Shown: positions 11,431 to 24,178 of the stretch, piece after piece | Position numbering within the stretch: the first letter of the stretch is position 1 | Layout: each line of letters begins with the position of its first letter | Assembly (NCBI GenBank): GCA_949358305.1 | Contig: OX442322.1 | Span: forward strand, 5,208,001-5,272,000 | Origin: Strigamia acuminata | Taxonomy: Eukaryota; Arthropoda; Chilopoda; Geophilomorpha; Linotaeniidae | DNA length: 64,000 bases | Reading direction: 5' to 3' | Translations under genes and position numbers: made by a program | The notes under the pieces: model-generated | Database searches by the model: none | What the model was told of the DNA's origin: nothing | What the model saw: only the letters and a program-made list of their open reading frames with translations

Positions 11431-12313
11431 TTGCCAGATAAAGCAACCATTTCTCAATTAATTTTTGACACATTTATTGCGAAAGCGATTTGTGCGCCGA
11501 AAAATTGTTTATTTTCAGGCTTCACGAATCCACACGGCGCCATTTTGTATCCTGGACGTCGCCGACGTTTTCACGACGTTACCGATAGCCAGGGCTATCG
11601 TTTTCAACAATATTCGTTTAATTTTGTCCAATTTCTCGCGGGTTTCGCGGAATTTGAGGCAAATTTCTTTTGTTTTTGCAGATTTTTTGACGAAACTGGA
11701 TTTTCGACACTGCTTAGCACGAAGCGGCAGTTCCAACGAGAACCGAACACTAGATTGTTCGCCGCTTAGTTCCCCGGTGAACGGCGGTTATCACCGATCT
11801 GTGCAAGTGGACGAAGAGCCTCGATTTATTCGAGAAGATTTCGGGTTTCACATCCGAAATAGCGCTTTCTCCAGCTTTTCGAGAAAGCTGCGCCGTGCCT
11901 TCATTTGCACGAGGATCGCATCCGCGATTGATTCGTCTATTTCTCCTTCTTTCGACTTTACCTTTGTTAGAATTATGGGTATTTTGGTGTGGGACCTTAT
12001 TAGATTCGACACAGCTCTTCGGGCATTCCGTCCACCGCTGTGTTTGTATTTTGTGACAAGGCTGAGCCCTGCGCCACCTAGCATTCCCGTGACCCCAGGT
12101 GGTTGTAAAGGACGCTAGGGGGACACTTGTCACAAGCTATCAGCTGATTGTAGCATCAGCTCCCCGTTGAAGGTTTCCGCCTCGAAAGTGTGTGTGAAGT
12201 GCTTCAGTTTAGTGCTCCGAAACGAAGTCAATGTTCTGTGCAGTGCCATTCTCCATTTTCTACCGTACCATTCCTTGAGTCAGTGTGTTCGTCGCGTTGT
12301 GTCGAGTTTTCCA
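11431..12313 (+). other. B leader with a long non-ATG open frame
   Basis: About 0.9 kb between primer site and gag. One frame is open from 11465 to 12118 and is partly conserved in the leader of D (minus, 46640-45591): both read SNEN..LD...LSSPVNG in the same frame. Neither has a good ATG, and no domain is recognised. It could be coding, or simply a structured leader that happens to be open. Confidence 0.5.
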
Positions 12314-15300
12314 CTCCACAAAGCGTCGGAATTATCGGGCGGAACGGTTCCCGCACTCACCGTTGGGAACTATGAATCCTGGCAGCGCTCGATGCGCATG
12401 CTTCTAAAATCAGAAGGTTTATGGAGACACGTGACCGAGGAAAAGGAGGCTGAGCATCTAGCCACTTTAAACAAAAAGGAAAAGGATCGTTATGCTGTGA
12501 AAAAGGACAAAGCACTTGGTCACATATATATTCACGTCAGTGAAGCGAAACGATCGGCCCTTGACGCTTGCAATACACCTAAGCAAGCATGGGACAAGTT
12601 GGCCACCATTTATTCACCGAGTTCCAGGGCCAGACGAGCGGCCATGAGATGGGAATTTTTGAGCCTCCAACTCAAACCTGGTGAAGACATGCCTGATTTC
12701 ATCGGTCGTGTGGACCATTTTGTTCAACAATTAAAAGACGTTGGTGAAAATGTCTCAGAAGAACATCATTCTTTCCAATATCTCAAGGGTTTACCACCGG
12801 AATATTCCCAGGCCACGTTTGCAGTATACCACTGGCCCGACGCGAACTTTACTCCAACCAAAGTGGCGGAACAGTTATTGTCCGAGCAGATGCGTTTTAA
12901 GGCAATGGGATTGACTAACCAACCGTCTGCACATACCTCGAAAGGACAGTTTCGCCAGCGTAATCAATCTCGCGGACCTCGAGATTTGTCTAAAATCAAG
13001 TGTTTTAACTGTGATCAAATGGGTCACTATGCTAATCGTTGCCCTCAACCACCACGTGGAGACAGGAATCAGTCCACAGCTTCTGTTCAGCGTTCGTCGC
13101 GAAGTAAAAGCCGCAGACGTAATAAAAATGCCGCTGCCAAAGTTGAAGACAATCGTCCACGCGGAAGTTCACGTCCGAAGCGAGAGGGGACATTCTTTTG
13201 CAGTGCTCCGCAGATTATTGAGCGTCCTACGGTCCATTTCATGCAATCCAATGAATGGATCGTGGATTGCGGGGCAACAGATCACGTTTCTCACGTGCGT
13301 GACTGGTTTACAGACTTTTCGAATGTCCAGCCATTTGATATTGCGTTAGGCCAAGGCAAATCACAGGTGACAGGACGAGGGACAGTTCAATTGCTCACGT
13401 CGGTCGACGGCGCAGATTGCACCATCAATTTGAAGAACGTTCTCTTTGCGCCGAATTTCGAAGCCAATTTGATTTCGGTGTCAAAGATTGATAAGACAAA
13501 TCATCATGTGCATTTCTTCAATGGAGAGGTGAATGTTTATCAAACAGACTTCCGTTCACCTATTATTCGTGCGAGAGAACGCAGTGGATTATATTATTTG
13601 GACGGTTTATGCTCAACGCATCTTGTGACGCCAATTGTTTCAACAATTAATCAACCGCCAGTCCAAATAAGACTCCAACCTGTGCAAACACTTGTCACAT
13701 CGGAAGTAGATTTTGACAACGTGCCAAAGCCAAAGAGGGGGAAGCAAAAGCAGCGGGAAATTTCAGACTTTCGCATAACTTTGCCCGCTATCGAACCAGC
13801 CAAGCAAATGCCAGTTCAGCAAATTCCTAACCCTCTTTTACCTGAACAAGTTATCGTTCCCCCACTTACCCAGAAAAGTCCTGATATCCAATCCTATGTT
13901 GACATCCTAAAGTCCTTGCCACATGCCTTCCTACCTAGCGAAACCTCTAATTCAAAACAGAAGATTGTTGCTAATCCCACCACAGTGAAAGATGCAACTG
14001 GTTTGTGGCACAGTCGTCTTGGTCACCTTCATACCAATGCCATGAAGTTGCTAGCGGCCAATGAACAAGTCCATGGAATGGAGCCAGCAGAAGTCCGTCA
14101 GGAGTTAGCCTGCAATGACTGTCGGATTGCTAAATCTACGAGAGCTTCTCACAAGCCGGACCCCCATCTCATGACTTCAAAACCATTAGATCTTTTACAC
14201 ATGGATCTGTGGGGACCAGCCCCTGTCACTTCTTTGGGCGGCTTGGATTATGTATTCACCATTATAGACGATGCAACACGCTACACCTGGATAATACCAT
14301 TGGCGCAAAAATCTCAAACTTTTGCTGCGTTTAAAGACTTCGTCGCCAGAGTTGACCGGATTCAGAACACTACCGTAAAGGCCATCAGATCCGATAGGGG
14401 CGGCGAATTCATGTCAAATGAATTCCTGCATTATCTGCAGGAAAAGGGTATCCAGGGGCAGCGAACAAACCTCGCATCTCCTCAAATGAACGGGACGACA
14501 GAGAGGAAAAACCGGACAATGATCGACAACGTCCGTGCGATAATCTCAGAAACTAAACTTTCCGATGGACTCTGGGCCGAATTGGCCGTTACCTTCGCAT
14601 ATATAAAGAATAGGAGTCCACATTCCAGACTGAAGAATCAAGTCCCATACATTCTTTGGCGACAAAGAGATTTGTCATTGCGTCATCTACGTAAAGTAGG
14701 ATCCAAATGTTGGGTGCATTACACCGCACCAGGACGCAAGAAACTCGAAGCGCGTGCCTGGGAAGGATATCTTGTTGGCTACGCCACTGGTACTCGTGGC
14801 TACAGAGTCTGGAATCCGGTCGAAGACAGAGTTTATGAATCCATTCATGTAAAAATCAACGAGCATCAATCATATCGCAAATCTTTGCGTAATTCGTCAC
14901 AACGGCCGGATGAAACATTTGTCGAAGACGACACCGGACAGCAAGCAGTCTCCTTTAATGACAATGTACGATATCATCGTTGGCCCAAGGGATCCGATTC
15001 CGATCGTTCTGACAATTCGGACAATGACGCCGATGATGATGATGGACATGCCAGTGCGTCAGCCACTTCTACATCAACGCCTGTCTTCATACCGATTGTA
15101 CACTTGCCGCCGCCGACAACACAGGAGCAACAGCTATTAGATGCATGTGCGCTGCAATTACCGGGTTCAGCGAGTTCAGGACATTCACAGTCCTACCCAG
15201 TACTTTATCAAGAAGGTGATACCGATGACAATGTCGAACCCATAGAAGGACACGAAGAACGTGATGACATCTCACTTTATCCAAATACGTCTGAGTTTAC

Positions 15301-16129
15301 TGGCACATCAGCCGAACAGTCGCCTCGCCAATCTCCACCAGGTTCACCAGCACGATATATCACGTATCGTCGTAAAGGGCGTGGAGCGGACTCAGGTAGT
15401 CACACTGTACCAGAGTTCGATGACACTCCAAGGTCTCCTACACCGATTCCCCCTATTACGGGAACTGAAGTTCCAGCAGCAACCGAGCGTCATACAGCAC
15501 ATATGTGGCGACTTGTCGGCGGGGATTCTGAATGCAGTGACTGGAGACGTGAAGAGCATCTTAGGAAAGATCAAGTACCTGGGAAGATTAGGACCCACGT
15601 TTACTATTTTCCAATGCCTGGAATCAGACTCAGATCACCGAAAGACATTGAAGAATATTGCATGCTCAACAACATAGACTATGAACCTAAACTTATCACA
15701 TTCCGCAATATTGAATATACGTTGCCAATTATCCCGGGACCTCATCATGCAGCCCACCTTTGTTGAACGAAACCGGCCTCTTATGCCGAAATACCCAAAT
15801 TCACGGATGCTCCGAAATGGCGCGAAGCCATCGATGAGGAGCTGGGAACGTTCGTCGAGAGAGGGGTCTATGTAGAAGTCCCTAGACCACCTAACACTAC
15901 CATCTTGGGCTGCAAGTGGATCTTCAAATTGAAGACGGATTTAACCGGCACCATCACACGATACAGGGCCCGTCTAGTCGCGCAGGGATTTCGTCAAACC
16001 CTGGGCGTGGATTATGATGAAGTTTTCAGCCCAGTGGTGAATTTTGTTTTAATTCGCCTATGCTTCTGTCTCCTGGTTGTGTTGTGTGGTTGGAAGGACG
16101 CCCATCTTGACGTTAAATGTGCGTACCTG
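12314..16129 (+). pseudogene. Copia-2 B gag-pol, first part (start lost, one nonsense codon, split)
   Basis: By alignment with D (ATG CAC AAA), the start codon here is CTC at 12314; the first in-frame ATG is at 12392. Domains: copia Gag with CFNCDQMGHYANRC knuckle (around 12991-13033), protease core WIVDCGATDHVSH (Asp-Cys-Gly variant, as in D), integrase zinc-binding segment (WHSRLGHLHT...CNDC), integrase core Asp/Asp/Glu (HMDLWGP, RSDRGGEF, NGTTERKNRTM), an acidic Ser/Thr/Pro-rich linker, then the start of reverse transcriptase (GCKWIFKLK, DVKCAYL). A TGA at 15764-15766 replaces an Arg codon in D, with the frame open again after it. The frame is then broken inside ...CAYL by the ZX LTR and resumes at 37185. 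Confidence 0.9.
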
Positions 16130-16802
16130 TGTGACGGTGACGACCACAACTCCTATCGCATGATAGTACCGGGTATAAGTCGCGCAAAATAGTGATTAAA
16201 TACGAGATAATAAAGACAAGAATAGTTTCTCAAATCATAACATTTATTGTCGTTAAACAATATAATCAATACTAGAAGTTATACATAAACTAATGCCGAC
16301 ATTTGGCAAGTTAAAAGCACATTTAACTATACAATAAAATGGCCGAATGGCCCTTAAATAATAACATTACGGTTACTGATGATCCGGGGTTCGGGAACGG
16401 CAAAACGCCCGCTCGACCGAGTTAAAAGATGTCATCTACGCGTAGCCGGGCTGGCTGTGTCCTCGCGGCTTCCGTCGGCGCTTCGTACTCGTGGAACTGG
16501 TTCCTTCGCGTTCCAGGTTCGTATATCGTGTAATGGTCCGTGTAATGCTTCGTGGTTCGATCCGAGAGGTGCGGTTGACTCATGTGCACCGCCACAACTA
16601 GAGTTGGAAATTGGTAATGAATAAATGAAGTCATTTATTCGCCAAGGTTCCGCTTGCGAATTATATTTAATTCGCGATGTTGTGAGTTTAATAAATTAAC
16701 TCAATAAATTGTATTCAATTTATTGTTACGAATTTGATTCGTCATACAGTGAAATAAGTCTAGTGACTTACTTCGGTTGTTTACTTGTTGTCAAGTTCAA
16801 AC
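16130..16802 (-). repeat. ZX solo LTR, right end (first of two pieces)
   Basis: Minus-strand LTR end (...CGTCACA) preceded by CCTG (16126-16129). The other half (35954-37184) is followed by the same CCTG (37185-37188) and then the continuation of B's reverse transcriptase. The two halves join as one ~1.9 kb ZX LTR like 4076-5991, interrupted by G with TSD AAAC (16799-16802 and 35954-35957). No internal sequence remains, so it is a solo LTR left by LTR-LTR recombination. Confidence 0.85.
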
Positions 16803-17523
16803 TGTGACGATTCTACTTTTGAACTAATTTATTAGTCCTTTTGAGATAGATAATTTCGGTTTATACAAGACGTTGCTAAGTTTTAGCAACAACCTAACCA
16901 AGATAAGCTACAGAAGTCCTTACAAACATGGCACGTGATCGAATAGAAATAACTTACAGTTTTAGTGTGACATAACATATTTATTACTAAATATTAACAA
17001 TAACAAAGATGGGTTCTTGACGCGTGTAAACGGGCGGCATCAACTGGTTGAGGATCCGGGCGAAGCCAGAGGGATACGGCTGACTTGCGGCATCGTCACA
17101 AATATCGCTACGGAGACGTATTTGGTCCGCAGCTCGAGTATCTAATAATGCGAAGAGTCCTTCGCATAAGTAGGAATATTCAGCAGAATATTCCATGTTC
17201 CAAATGAATAAAAGTAAAGTAATTAGTGGAATACAACAAATGAATTGTTGTATAAATATTAATTGGGCGGGGACCGTCACGACAATTGAGAGAACGTCGC
17301 GGGAGTTGTTGAGACTCCATCCGCCAGCATGCCTTACGACGACAAGATCTCGTGATCAGGCGCCGAGTATTTAATTGTGTGCTTTAACTCGCTATCGGTG
17401 GTACCAACCACCAAGTAAACATTTCTATGGACTTACCGGGTTTAAAAGATATTGCCAATACAGGATTACCAATGCCCGAGTAATTTGTTTAACACGATAT
17501 ATTTTATATATCATTCACGGGTT
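16803..17523 (-). repeat. G 3' LTR, terminal 721 bp
   Basis: Almost identical to 34240-34960, diverging after TTCACGGGTT, where U's internal sequence starts. A 97-codon open frame (17280-16987, GTG start) is retained in both LTR copies with few changes; it starts with a hydrophobic stretch but has no recognised domain, and LTR identity alone could explain its survival. Confidence 0.85.
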
Positions 17524-17931
17524 ATTGATTGAATTTTGATAAAATTTAATGAAACTGTATGTTAATAAGGAATTTAATTGTGATGTTGAGATAAAATTGG
17601 ATAATAATAGAGAATATATTGTTTATATTTATTAATGAATTTGTTTTCTTTCCAGAGCATTTTTGTAAAGTGTTATTAATAAGAAAATTTTTCCTTGAAT
17701 AGTTTTGATGAAATTTAGTAATTATGACCGTGAAAATGAATCGTTTTTTTTTTGGATATTTTTGTAATTATGACCGTGAAAATTGAATTGTTTAATTATT
17801 GAATTGTTCTAGTGTTTTGAAACATTTCTGTAAAAATTGAAGTGTTTAATTATTGAATTATTTTTCAGAAAGTGAAAAGTGTTCTGTGTGTTAAAGAGTT
17901 ATAGTGTTAATAAATTGGAAAAGTGAATTAA
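17524..17931 (+). other. U leader remnant
   Basis: AT-rich non-coding sequence (GAATT/TTAAT runs) before gag; primer site and 5' LTR are absent. The repeated phrase TAATTATGACCGTGAAAAT occurs twice near 17720 and 17765. Confidence 0.5.
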
Positions 17932-19479
17932 AAGTGCTTCAAGTCAAAGGATTGTGTCTTCAAACTTAAATATTTAACGATTGCGGAATCCAAACGTTAT
18001 AACTTTTCACAAGTAGTAACGGATTATCTGTTTTCAAAAAAGGACCCAGGAGAACCTAATACACCCAAGGACTTACTGGATGATAAAGTAACTGGTCGGA
18101 AGTATAGATCAAAATCCAAAGGAGAACAAAAAATTCAAAAAAGGGAAGATCTTGAAACTCCCGAGCAGCGTAATAAAAGATTAATAGATCCAGGTGTGTA
18201 TAATTGGTTATTGCCTGAAGAACAATTAGAATTGGGTGATCTTTTGGAAAGTGCACAGATAAATCTGGACGACGCATTTGAGGACGCAGCCCAAGAGATT
18301 GAGGACTCAAAAGAGCTTATTCAGCCGGAAGTGACAATTAAAAGTGAACAATCACCAATTAAAATGGCAAATGCTTCACCAGAACTAGTAGCAATACAGA
18401 CGGTATTACAAAATTTAGTGGTCAATAGAAGAAATCCAGTTGACTTTGATCCGGCTACAGGGAATATTGACACATGGTTGATCGGATATGAAGATACGAT
18501 CGCCGATGACACTGAAAGGATTAAACATCTGTCAATTGTGCTGAAATCCTCCGCATCATCGTGGTATCTAGATCAACTTCCACAACATCCGACTAGAACA
18601 TGGATTCAATGGAAAGATGCGTTGAAGGCAAAATTCAGACGACAAATAACAACAATTTTGTCGAAATTACAGGCAATGCAGCACAAAGATGGGACAGCTT
18701 TGGAACATATGCAGAAAATATTAAAAGAATGTTCTTTTGCGAGACCAGCATTTACTGAAGAACAAAAGATATTTCATGTGTTTCAAGGACTTAAAAAGGT
18801 GACTAGAGATAAATTGGTAGTCAATTTTCCAAAGACATTGGATCAGTTAACATCTCAACTTGGACTATTGGAAGCTCATGCATTCAGCGAGGATCCTGCA
18901 GAAGTTTTGCTAACCCTACTGCAAAAAGCTGTTGATACAACAGGCGAGGTGAAACCAAGTTTGTTAGTTGAACCGAGCGACGTCAATAAATCAAAAGACG
19001 AGTTGTTAGCAGAGGTCAAAGTGCTAAGACAACAGCAGCAGTTTGGGGAAGTTCAATATGCAGAGGTTACTCCAGTCTTCTATCAAAATCAATGGTATAC
19101 ACCACATCCAAACCAGGCCCAGTTCTACAATAGAGGTAACTTTAGAGGACGATCTGGACAACAACGTGGATGGTGGAATGGCAATAATAGGAACCAAGGA
19201 AGAGGATGGAATGACAATAGAGGTCAAAACAGAGGCAATTGGAATAATCAGTGGAATAACTCAGGTCAAGGATTCCAACAGCAAAATCCACAACAGCAGT
19301 GGAATCCACCACAACAGCAATGGAATCCACCACAAGGACAAAGACCACAGGGGAATCCAAATAACCAAGGCCATCCTAAAAATCCAAACTATAAAGGTAA
19401 AAATTTTATTGAAAATTACCGAGGCCGAGGAAATCGAGGAGCCCCACGTGGTGGACCACCTAATGCATCGGGAAACTAG
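17932..19479 (+). CDS. U Gag
   Basis: The frame is open from 17932 to the TAG at 19477, but the first ATG is at 18364 (MANASPELVAIQ), giving 371 residues. Upstream codons may be reached by a non-ATG start or splicing. Residues around 38-180 (from the ATG) look like a retrotransposon Gag capsid region (DTWLIGYED, SSASSWYLDQLPQHPTRTW, WKDALKAKFRR). The C-terminal third is rich in Gly, Asn, Gln and Arg with RG motifs (FRGRSGQQRGWW) and lacks a CCHC zinc knuckle, so RNA binding probably relies on the RG-rich tail. It ends right after the heptamer GGGAAAC, so Gag is the main product and Gag-Pol comes from frameshifting. Confidence 0.85.
   Translation, partial: KCFKSKDCVFKLKYLTIAESKRYNFSQVVTDYLFSKKDPGEPNTPKDLLDDKVTGRKYRSKSKGEQKIQKREDLETPEQRNKRLIDPGVYNWLLPEEQLELGDLLESAQINLDDAFEDAAQEIEDSKELIQPEVTIKSEQSPIKMANASPELVAIQTVLQNLVVNRRNPVDFDPATGNIDTWLIGYEDTIADDTERIKHLSIVLKSSASSWYLDQLPQHPTRTWIQWKDALKAKFRRQITTILSKLQAMQHKDGTALEHMQKILKECSFARPAFTEEQKIFHVFQGLKKVTRDKLVVNFPKTLDQLTSQLGLLEAHAFSEDPAEVLLTLLQKAVDTTGEVKPSLLVEPSDVNKSKDELLAEVKVLRQQQQFGEVQYAEVTPVFYQNQWYTPHPNQAQFYNRGNFRGRSGQQRGWWNGNNRNQGRGWNDNRGQNRGNWNNQWNNSGQGFQQQNPQQQWNPPQQQWNPPQGQRPQGNPNNQGHPKNPNYKGKNFIENYRGRGNRGAPRGGPPNASGN
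19470..19476 (+). promoter_or_regulatory. -1 ribosomal frameshift heptamer, U gag/pol
   Basis: G GGA AAC in the gag frame, followed at once by the TAG stop. This fits the X XXY YYZ pattern of simultaneous-slippage sites (GGGAAAC is used by some retroviruses). A -1 slip enters the pol frame, open from here through 23276. Confidence 0.8.
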
Positions 19480-22400
19480 AATGGCCACAAAGACGAAATA
19501 ACAAAAAGAAAAGAAGAAAAAGGAAATTAGAAATTATCGAGTTACACGCTATGGATGAACTTTTGCAGATTCCAGTAGTATTAAATGGTATGGAAATTAC
19601 TGGTGTCTTGGATTCTGGAGGTTTTCGTAATATCATCAGTGAAGATTTGGTGAGAACTCTGCAGCTCAAATATCAGCCTTGTCCAGGTGTTAGATTGAGA
19701 GTTGTGGATGGCTCATTGATAGTCCCAGAAGGAAAAACCAGGATTACCATTGAAGTTGGACAACAACAACACACCATCGACGTATTGATCGTTAATGGAT
19801 TTGGACGCCATTTACTGCTGGGAGATAATTTCTTAAGATCTGCAAAGTGTAAACTCGACTATGACCAACAGAAGATCTTTGTAGGCCCAAAAGATGAACA
19901 ACAAGAAGTTTTCCCAATGTCAAAGAATTATACTGATGTAAATTACATAGCCCGAGTTTTAAAACCAATAACAATTCCAGCATTACATGAATGTGTAGTT
20001 CCAATTAAAATTGCAAAGAAAGTAGATGATGAACTTTTTATAGAACCACTCAGTGGAGTAACTGACCGTTTTGGAGTAATTTGTTGCAAAACATTGACTA
20101 AATTCAGAAAAGGTGAAGGAGTTCTGCGAATTGCAAATCCAACTAAAAAGACAATCTATTTAGGGAAAAACTCAGCAATTGCAAAGGCCTTTTATGTAAT
20201 TGAGTCTGGCGTGCTTGATGAAAACAGAGTTAATCAATTTGACTTTAGCACAGCCATGGCGAATGACAACATGACGCTATCACAACAAGGGCTAATGTTG
20301 CAGTTGCTGGAGAAGAATTCAGATAGATTTGCAAAAACTGACAATGATTTAGGCAGAGCTCACACGATTAAACATCGAATTGATACTGGAGATTCTCCTC
20401 CAATCCATTTACAACCTTATAGACGATCGATTAAGGAAAAAGAAATCGAGGATGCTGAAACAAAGAAGTTACTTGAGCAAGGAGTCATTAGAGAATCTGA
20501 GAGCCCATGGAGTGCACCAGTACTACTCGTCAAGAAAAGAGACGGCAAATGGAGATTTTGTGTTGATTGGAGACGGTTAAACGCGGTAACAAAGAAAATG
20601 GTTTATCCCTTACCACGTATTGATGACACCCTAGATCAATTAGCGGGTGCGAAGTATTTTTCAATGATGGATCTCATCCAGGGATATCACCAAGTCGAAA
20701 TAGACGAACAAGATCGTGAAAAGACAGCGTTTACCAGGTCTAGCGGACATTATGAGTTTAATGTCCTTGGAATGGGATTATGTAACAGCCCAGCCGCCTT
20801 TCAAAAATTGATGAACAAAGTGCTTGGTAACCTCCTGGGAAAAGTATGTATAGCATATCTTGACGATTTGATAGTGTTTTCAAAGACTTTCGACCAGCAC
20901 CTCGTTGATTTGGAGGCAGTTTTCCAAAAGCTTAGAACAGCGAATCTCAAAGTTAAGCTGAGTAAATGTACGTTTGCGACACACACCATACGATATCTCG
21001 GACATGTGGTTGATGCTGAAGGTATTTCACCGGATCCCAGGAATTTGGATTCAGTCGCGACGTTTCCGATTCCTGTGAACGTTAAACAACTACGTGGTTT
21101 TTTAGGATTATGCTCGTATTACCGGAAATTTATTAAAGGTTTTGCGGACATTTCCAAACCTCTGGTGAATCTAACCAAAAAAGATGAAAAGTTTGATTGG
21201 GGACCTCCCCATGAGAAAGCATTCCACACGCTTCGAACAGCATTAATAACAGTGCCGGTGTTGGCACATCCAGACTTTACTCAGCCCTTCATGATTTCAT
21301 GCGATGCAAGTGCCTATGGATTAGGAGCTATTTTGAAGCAAAAAGTCAACAATCAAGAGCGTGTCATCGCTTATGCAAGTCGTATGATGAGCACAGCAGA
21401 AATGAATTACACTGCAACTGATAGGGAAATGCTAGCAATCATTTTTGCTATTGAAAAGTTTAGACCGTACTTATATGGACAGAAATTCCAAATTATTACC
21501 GACCATTCTGCCCTCCAATGGCTGAAAGGAGTCCGAAATCCAAATGGACGTCTAGCCAGGTGGGCGCTGCAACTAGCTGAGTATGATTTTGAAATATTTC
21601 ATAAAAGCGGCAAGAAACACACAGATGCCGATGCTTTAAGTAGGATCCAGGAAGAATTAAGTGAAGAAGAAATAGAAAAATTACCTTCGCTTTTCTTGGA
21701 AAACTTGGACCTCCCTGTTGAACAGAGGAAGGATCCCAAACTTCTGGACCTCATAACAGCGCTAGAAAACCAAGAGCAACTTCCAAGAAAAAGAAGACGA
21801 CCACTAAAGCAGTTCGTCCTTCAAAACAAAACGTTGTTCAGGAAGAAAAAACTTAACAGTTCCCTGAACATGGAAGATTTACTACTAGTAGTTCCAAAAC
21901 AACTTCAAAAAGAAGTATTGCATGAAATGCACGATGGATTACTAGGAGCTCATTTGGGATTGGCAAAAACGTGGAAGCGAATAAGAACACGATTCTTTTG
22001 GACAAGAATCTACAAAGATGTTAGAAATTACGTCCTGTCCTGCCAACACTGCGCAAAAGCAAAAACAATGACAACGCCAGCTAAAGGATTAATGCAGCCA
22101 TGGTCAACAGTCTCAAAACCTTTTGAGCGAATTGGAATAGATACACTTGGACCTTTTCCATTATCACGTCTTGGAAATAAACATGTTTTTGTTGTAACTG
22201 ATTACCTTTCTAGAAATGCAATAGCTAGACCAGCAGCAGCAGCTACAGCGTTAGAAGCAGCAAAAACATTGCTTTATGAAGTTATTCTGAAAGAAGGCAG
22301 TCCAAGAGAAATCCTAAGCGACCGTGGAACCGAATACAGGAATAAAATGGTTGAGGAAGTCTCAAATATGTTTAAAAGTTTGCATAAAACTACGTCAGGA

Positions 22401-23276
22401 TACCATCCAAGAACAAATGGATTAACTGAGAGATTTAATGCGACATTCGCAAAAATGTTGCAAAGTTACGTCAATGATGAACATACTGATTGGGACGAAT
22501 TTCTTCCATTTCTCCTGTTTTCATATAACACGGCCGTTCATGAAACAACAGGATATACACCACACTATTTACTTCGTGGATATGATGTGGATTTGACAGT
22601 AAATGTTAATTTGGACCTGCCACAGAAAGAATTTACTTTAAGGACAGCGAAATTCATTCGAGCAGCCAGGAAAATTGCAAATGAGAGACTTGAAAAACAA
22701 TCTGTAAAAAGTAAGAAAAGATTTGATGAGGATAGAGTCAACAAAGAGTTTGAACCAGGTGAATTGGTTTATCTGAAAACCATCAACAGAAAAGTTGGCT
22801 TATCAGAGAAGCTTTTACCGCAATTTTCCGGCCCGTATGAAATTGTGCGAAGAACTGCACCTAATGACTATGAAATTATCAATTCTACAAGAAAGAAAAG
22901 TGATATAGTGAATGTAGAAAGGTTAAAACCATATAAGGAGCGAATTGAAGAGGAAATAGATGAAGTTCTGAAGGATATGCCAGAAAAGAAAGTAAAATTT
23001 GCTGAAAAAGTGAAAAAAATCAGTAAAAATGGTGAAATTGTGGTTGAAAACACAGAAAAACCAGTGAAAACAACAAAAATCAAGCCAAAGGAGCGTTATA
23101 TAGATGATACGGAACAAATTTCATTGAAACCGCTATTTGAATCACAGCCCACGAACGAAAATGATAAAAACCAACTTAAAAATCCGCCACCAGATGGCGC
23201 AAACACAAAAAATGATGATTTCCGGTCGCGCAGACTCAGACCGTTGAAACGAAAAGATTATCGTCATTGCTACTAA
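19477..23276 (+). CDS. U Pol: protease, reverse transcriptase, RNase H, integrase
   Basis: Expressed in the -1 frame; counting from its internal ATG at 19551 it is 1241 residues with no stop. Protease active site GVLDSGGFRN (Asp21). Reverse transcriptase with FCVDWRRLN, DLIQGYHQVE and the catalytic YLDDLIVFS (about residue 436). RNase H with FMISCDASAYGLG, TATDREMLAI and HTDADALSR. Integrase zinc-binding residues in HLGLAKTWKRIRTRFFW...CQHCAKAK, catalytic Asp/Asp/Glu in RIGIDTLGPF, LSDRGTEY and LTERFNATF. A GPY-type motif (PQFSGPYEIVRRTAP) is followed by a Lys/Glu-rich tail. Domain order and motifs are those of Ty3/gypsy. It copies element RNA to cDNA and integrates it. Confidence 0.93.
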
Positions 23277-24178
23277 AGTTCTTTGCAACGGTGAACGCAG
23301 ATAATAGCGTGACCCGAAACAAAGTCTTCTACGGATTATTTGTTGATAAATTGTGTTAAATTGTGTGTTAAAAGGTTTGTGTGCATGTTGTGAATGTTTT
23401 TAGGTGATTTTAGAAATGAAGTGTGATGTTTTTAACGTCCTTATGAACGAATTTCGTGAAATAAAATTCACCGCCATTTTCCTCACTTGTGTCGAATATT
23501 AATTAGGTGAAGACATTCTAGACTAAATTTTAAATAGTTGAAGATTAAATTTGATAAAATATTGTTGTGAAATAAAATTAGAATTCGAAAGGAATTAAGA
23601 TAAACAATGGTGCGAATGGCTGGGAATGTGAAAGGACCCATCGCAACCTTCGCCATCTGCACTGAATTTCATTAGGTTTATTAAATAGGATAAAAATTAG
23701 AAATAATCAAAAATTAATAGTAAGGACACGAGTGTTCGAAGGATGCGATGAAAATAAATAATTGCGAATTTTGTTGAAAATGAATAAATTTGAATTGATT
23801 TTGACAAACTGTAAATATTTTGTGATGAAATTTTTGATAAATTTAATGTAAATATTTCACGGCATAATTTTGATTGAATGTAAATAAGAGTTAATTGTAA
23901 TTGAAATGTGTTGATGTTTTAACAGTATTGTTAATTTTAAAGAAAATTAGAGAAATAAGAAAAATATTTTTTTGAATTTGAATTGTAATTGGTTATGAAA
24001 AATGCTTGTTTTTTTTTTTTTTTTTTTTTTTGTGCGAATAGTTTTGAATGCTGAGTGAAAGAATGATTTATATTTTTTTTTTTGGTTATTAATTTTATTT
24101 TCTTTTTTCCCCTTGTGCATTAGATAAGTTAGGAGAGTTCAGTGATTCCAGAGTGAGGTGTATTTGCCAATAGATGAA
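23277..24178 (+). other. U inter-gene region with likely splice acceptor
   Basis: About 0.9 kb of very AT-rich non-coding sequence, with a poly-T run at 24008-24031 and a pyrimidine-rich tract ending TTTTTTCCCCTTGTGCATTAG (AG at 24122-24123), a good splice acceptor 55 bases before the ATG of the third gene. Retroviral-type elements express a third gene from a spliced RNA in this way; the donor would lie in the 5' leader and is not identified. Confidence 0.5.
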
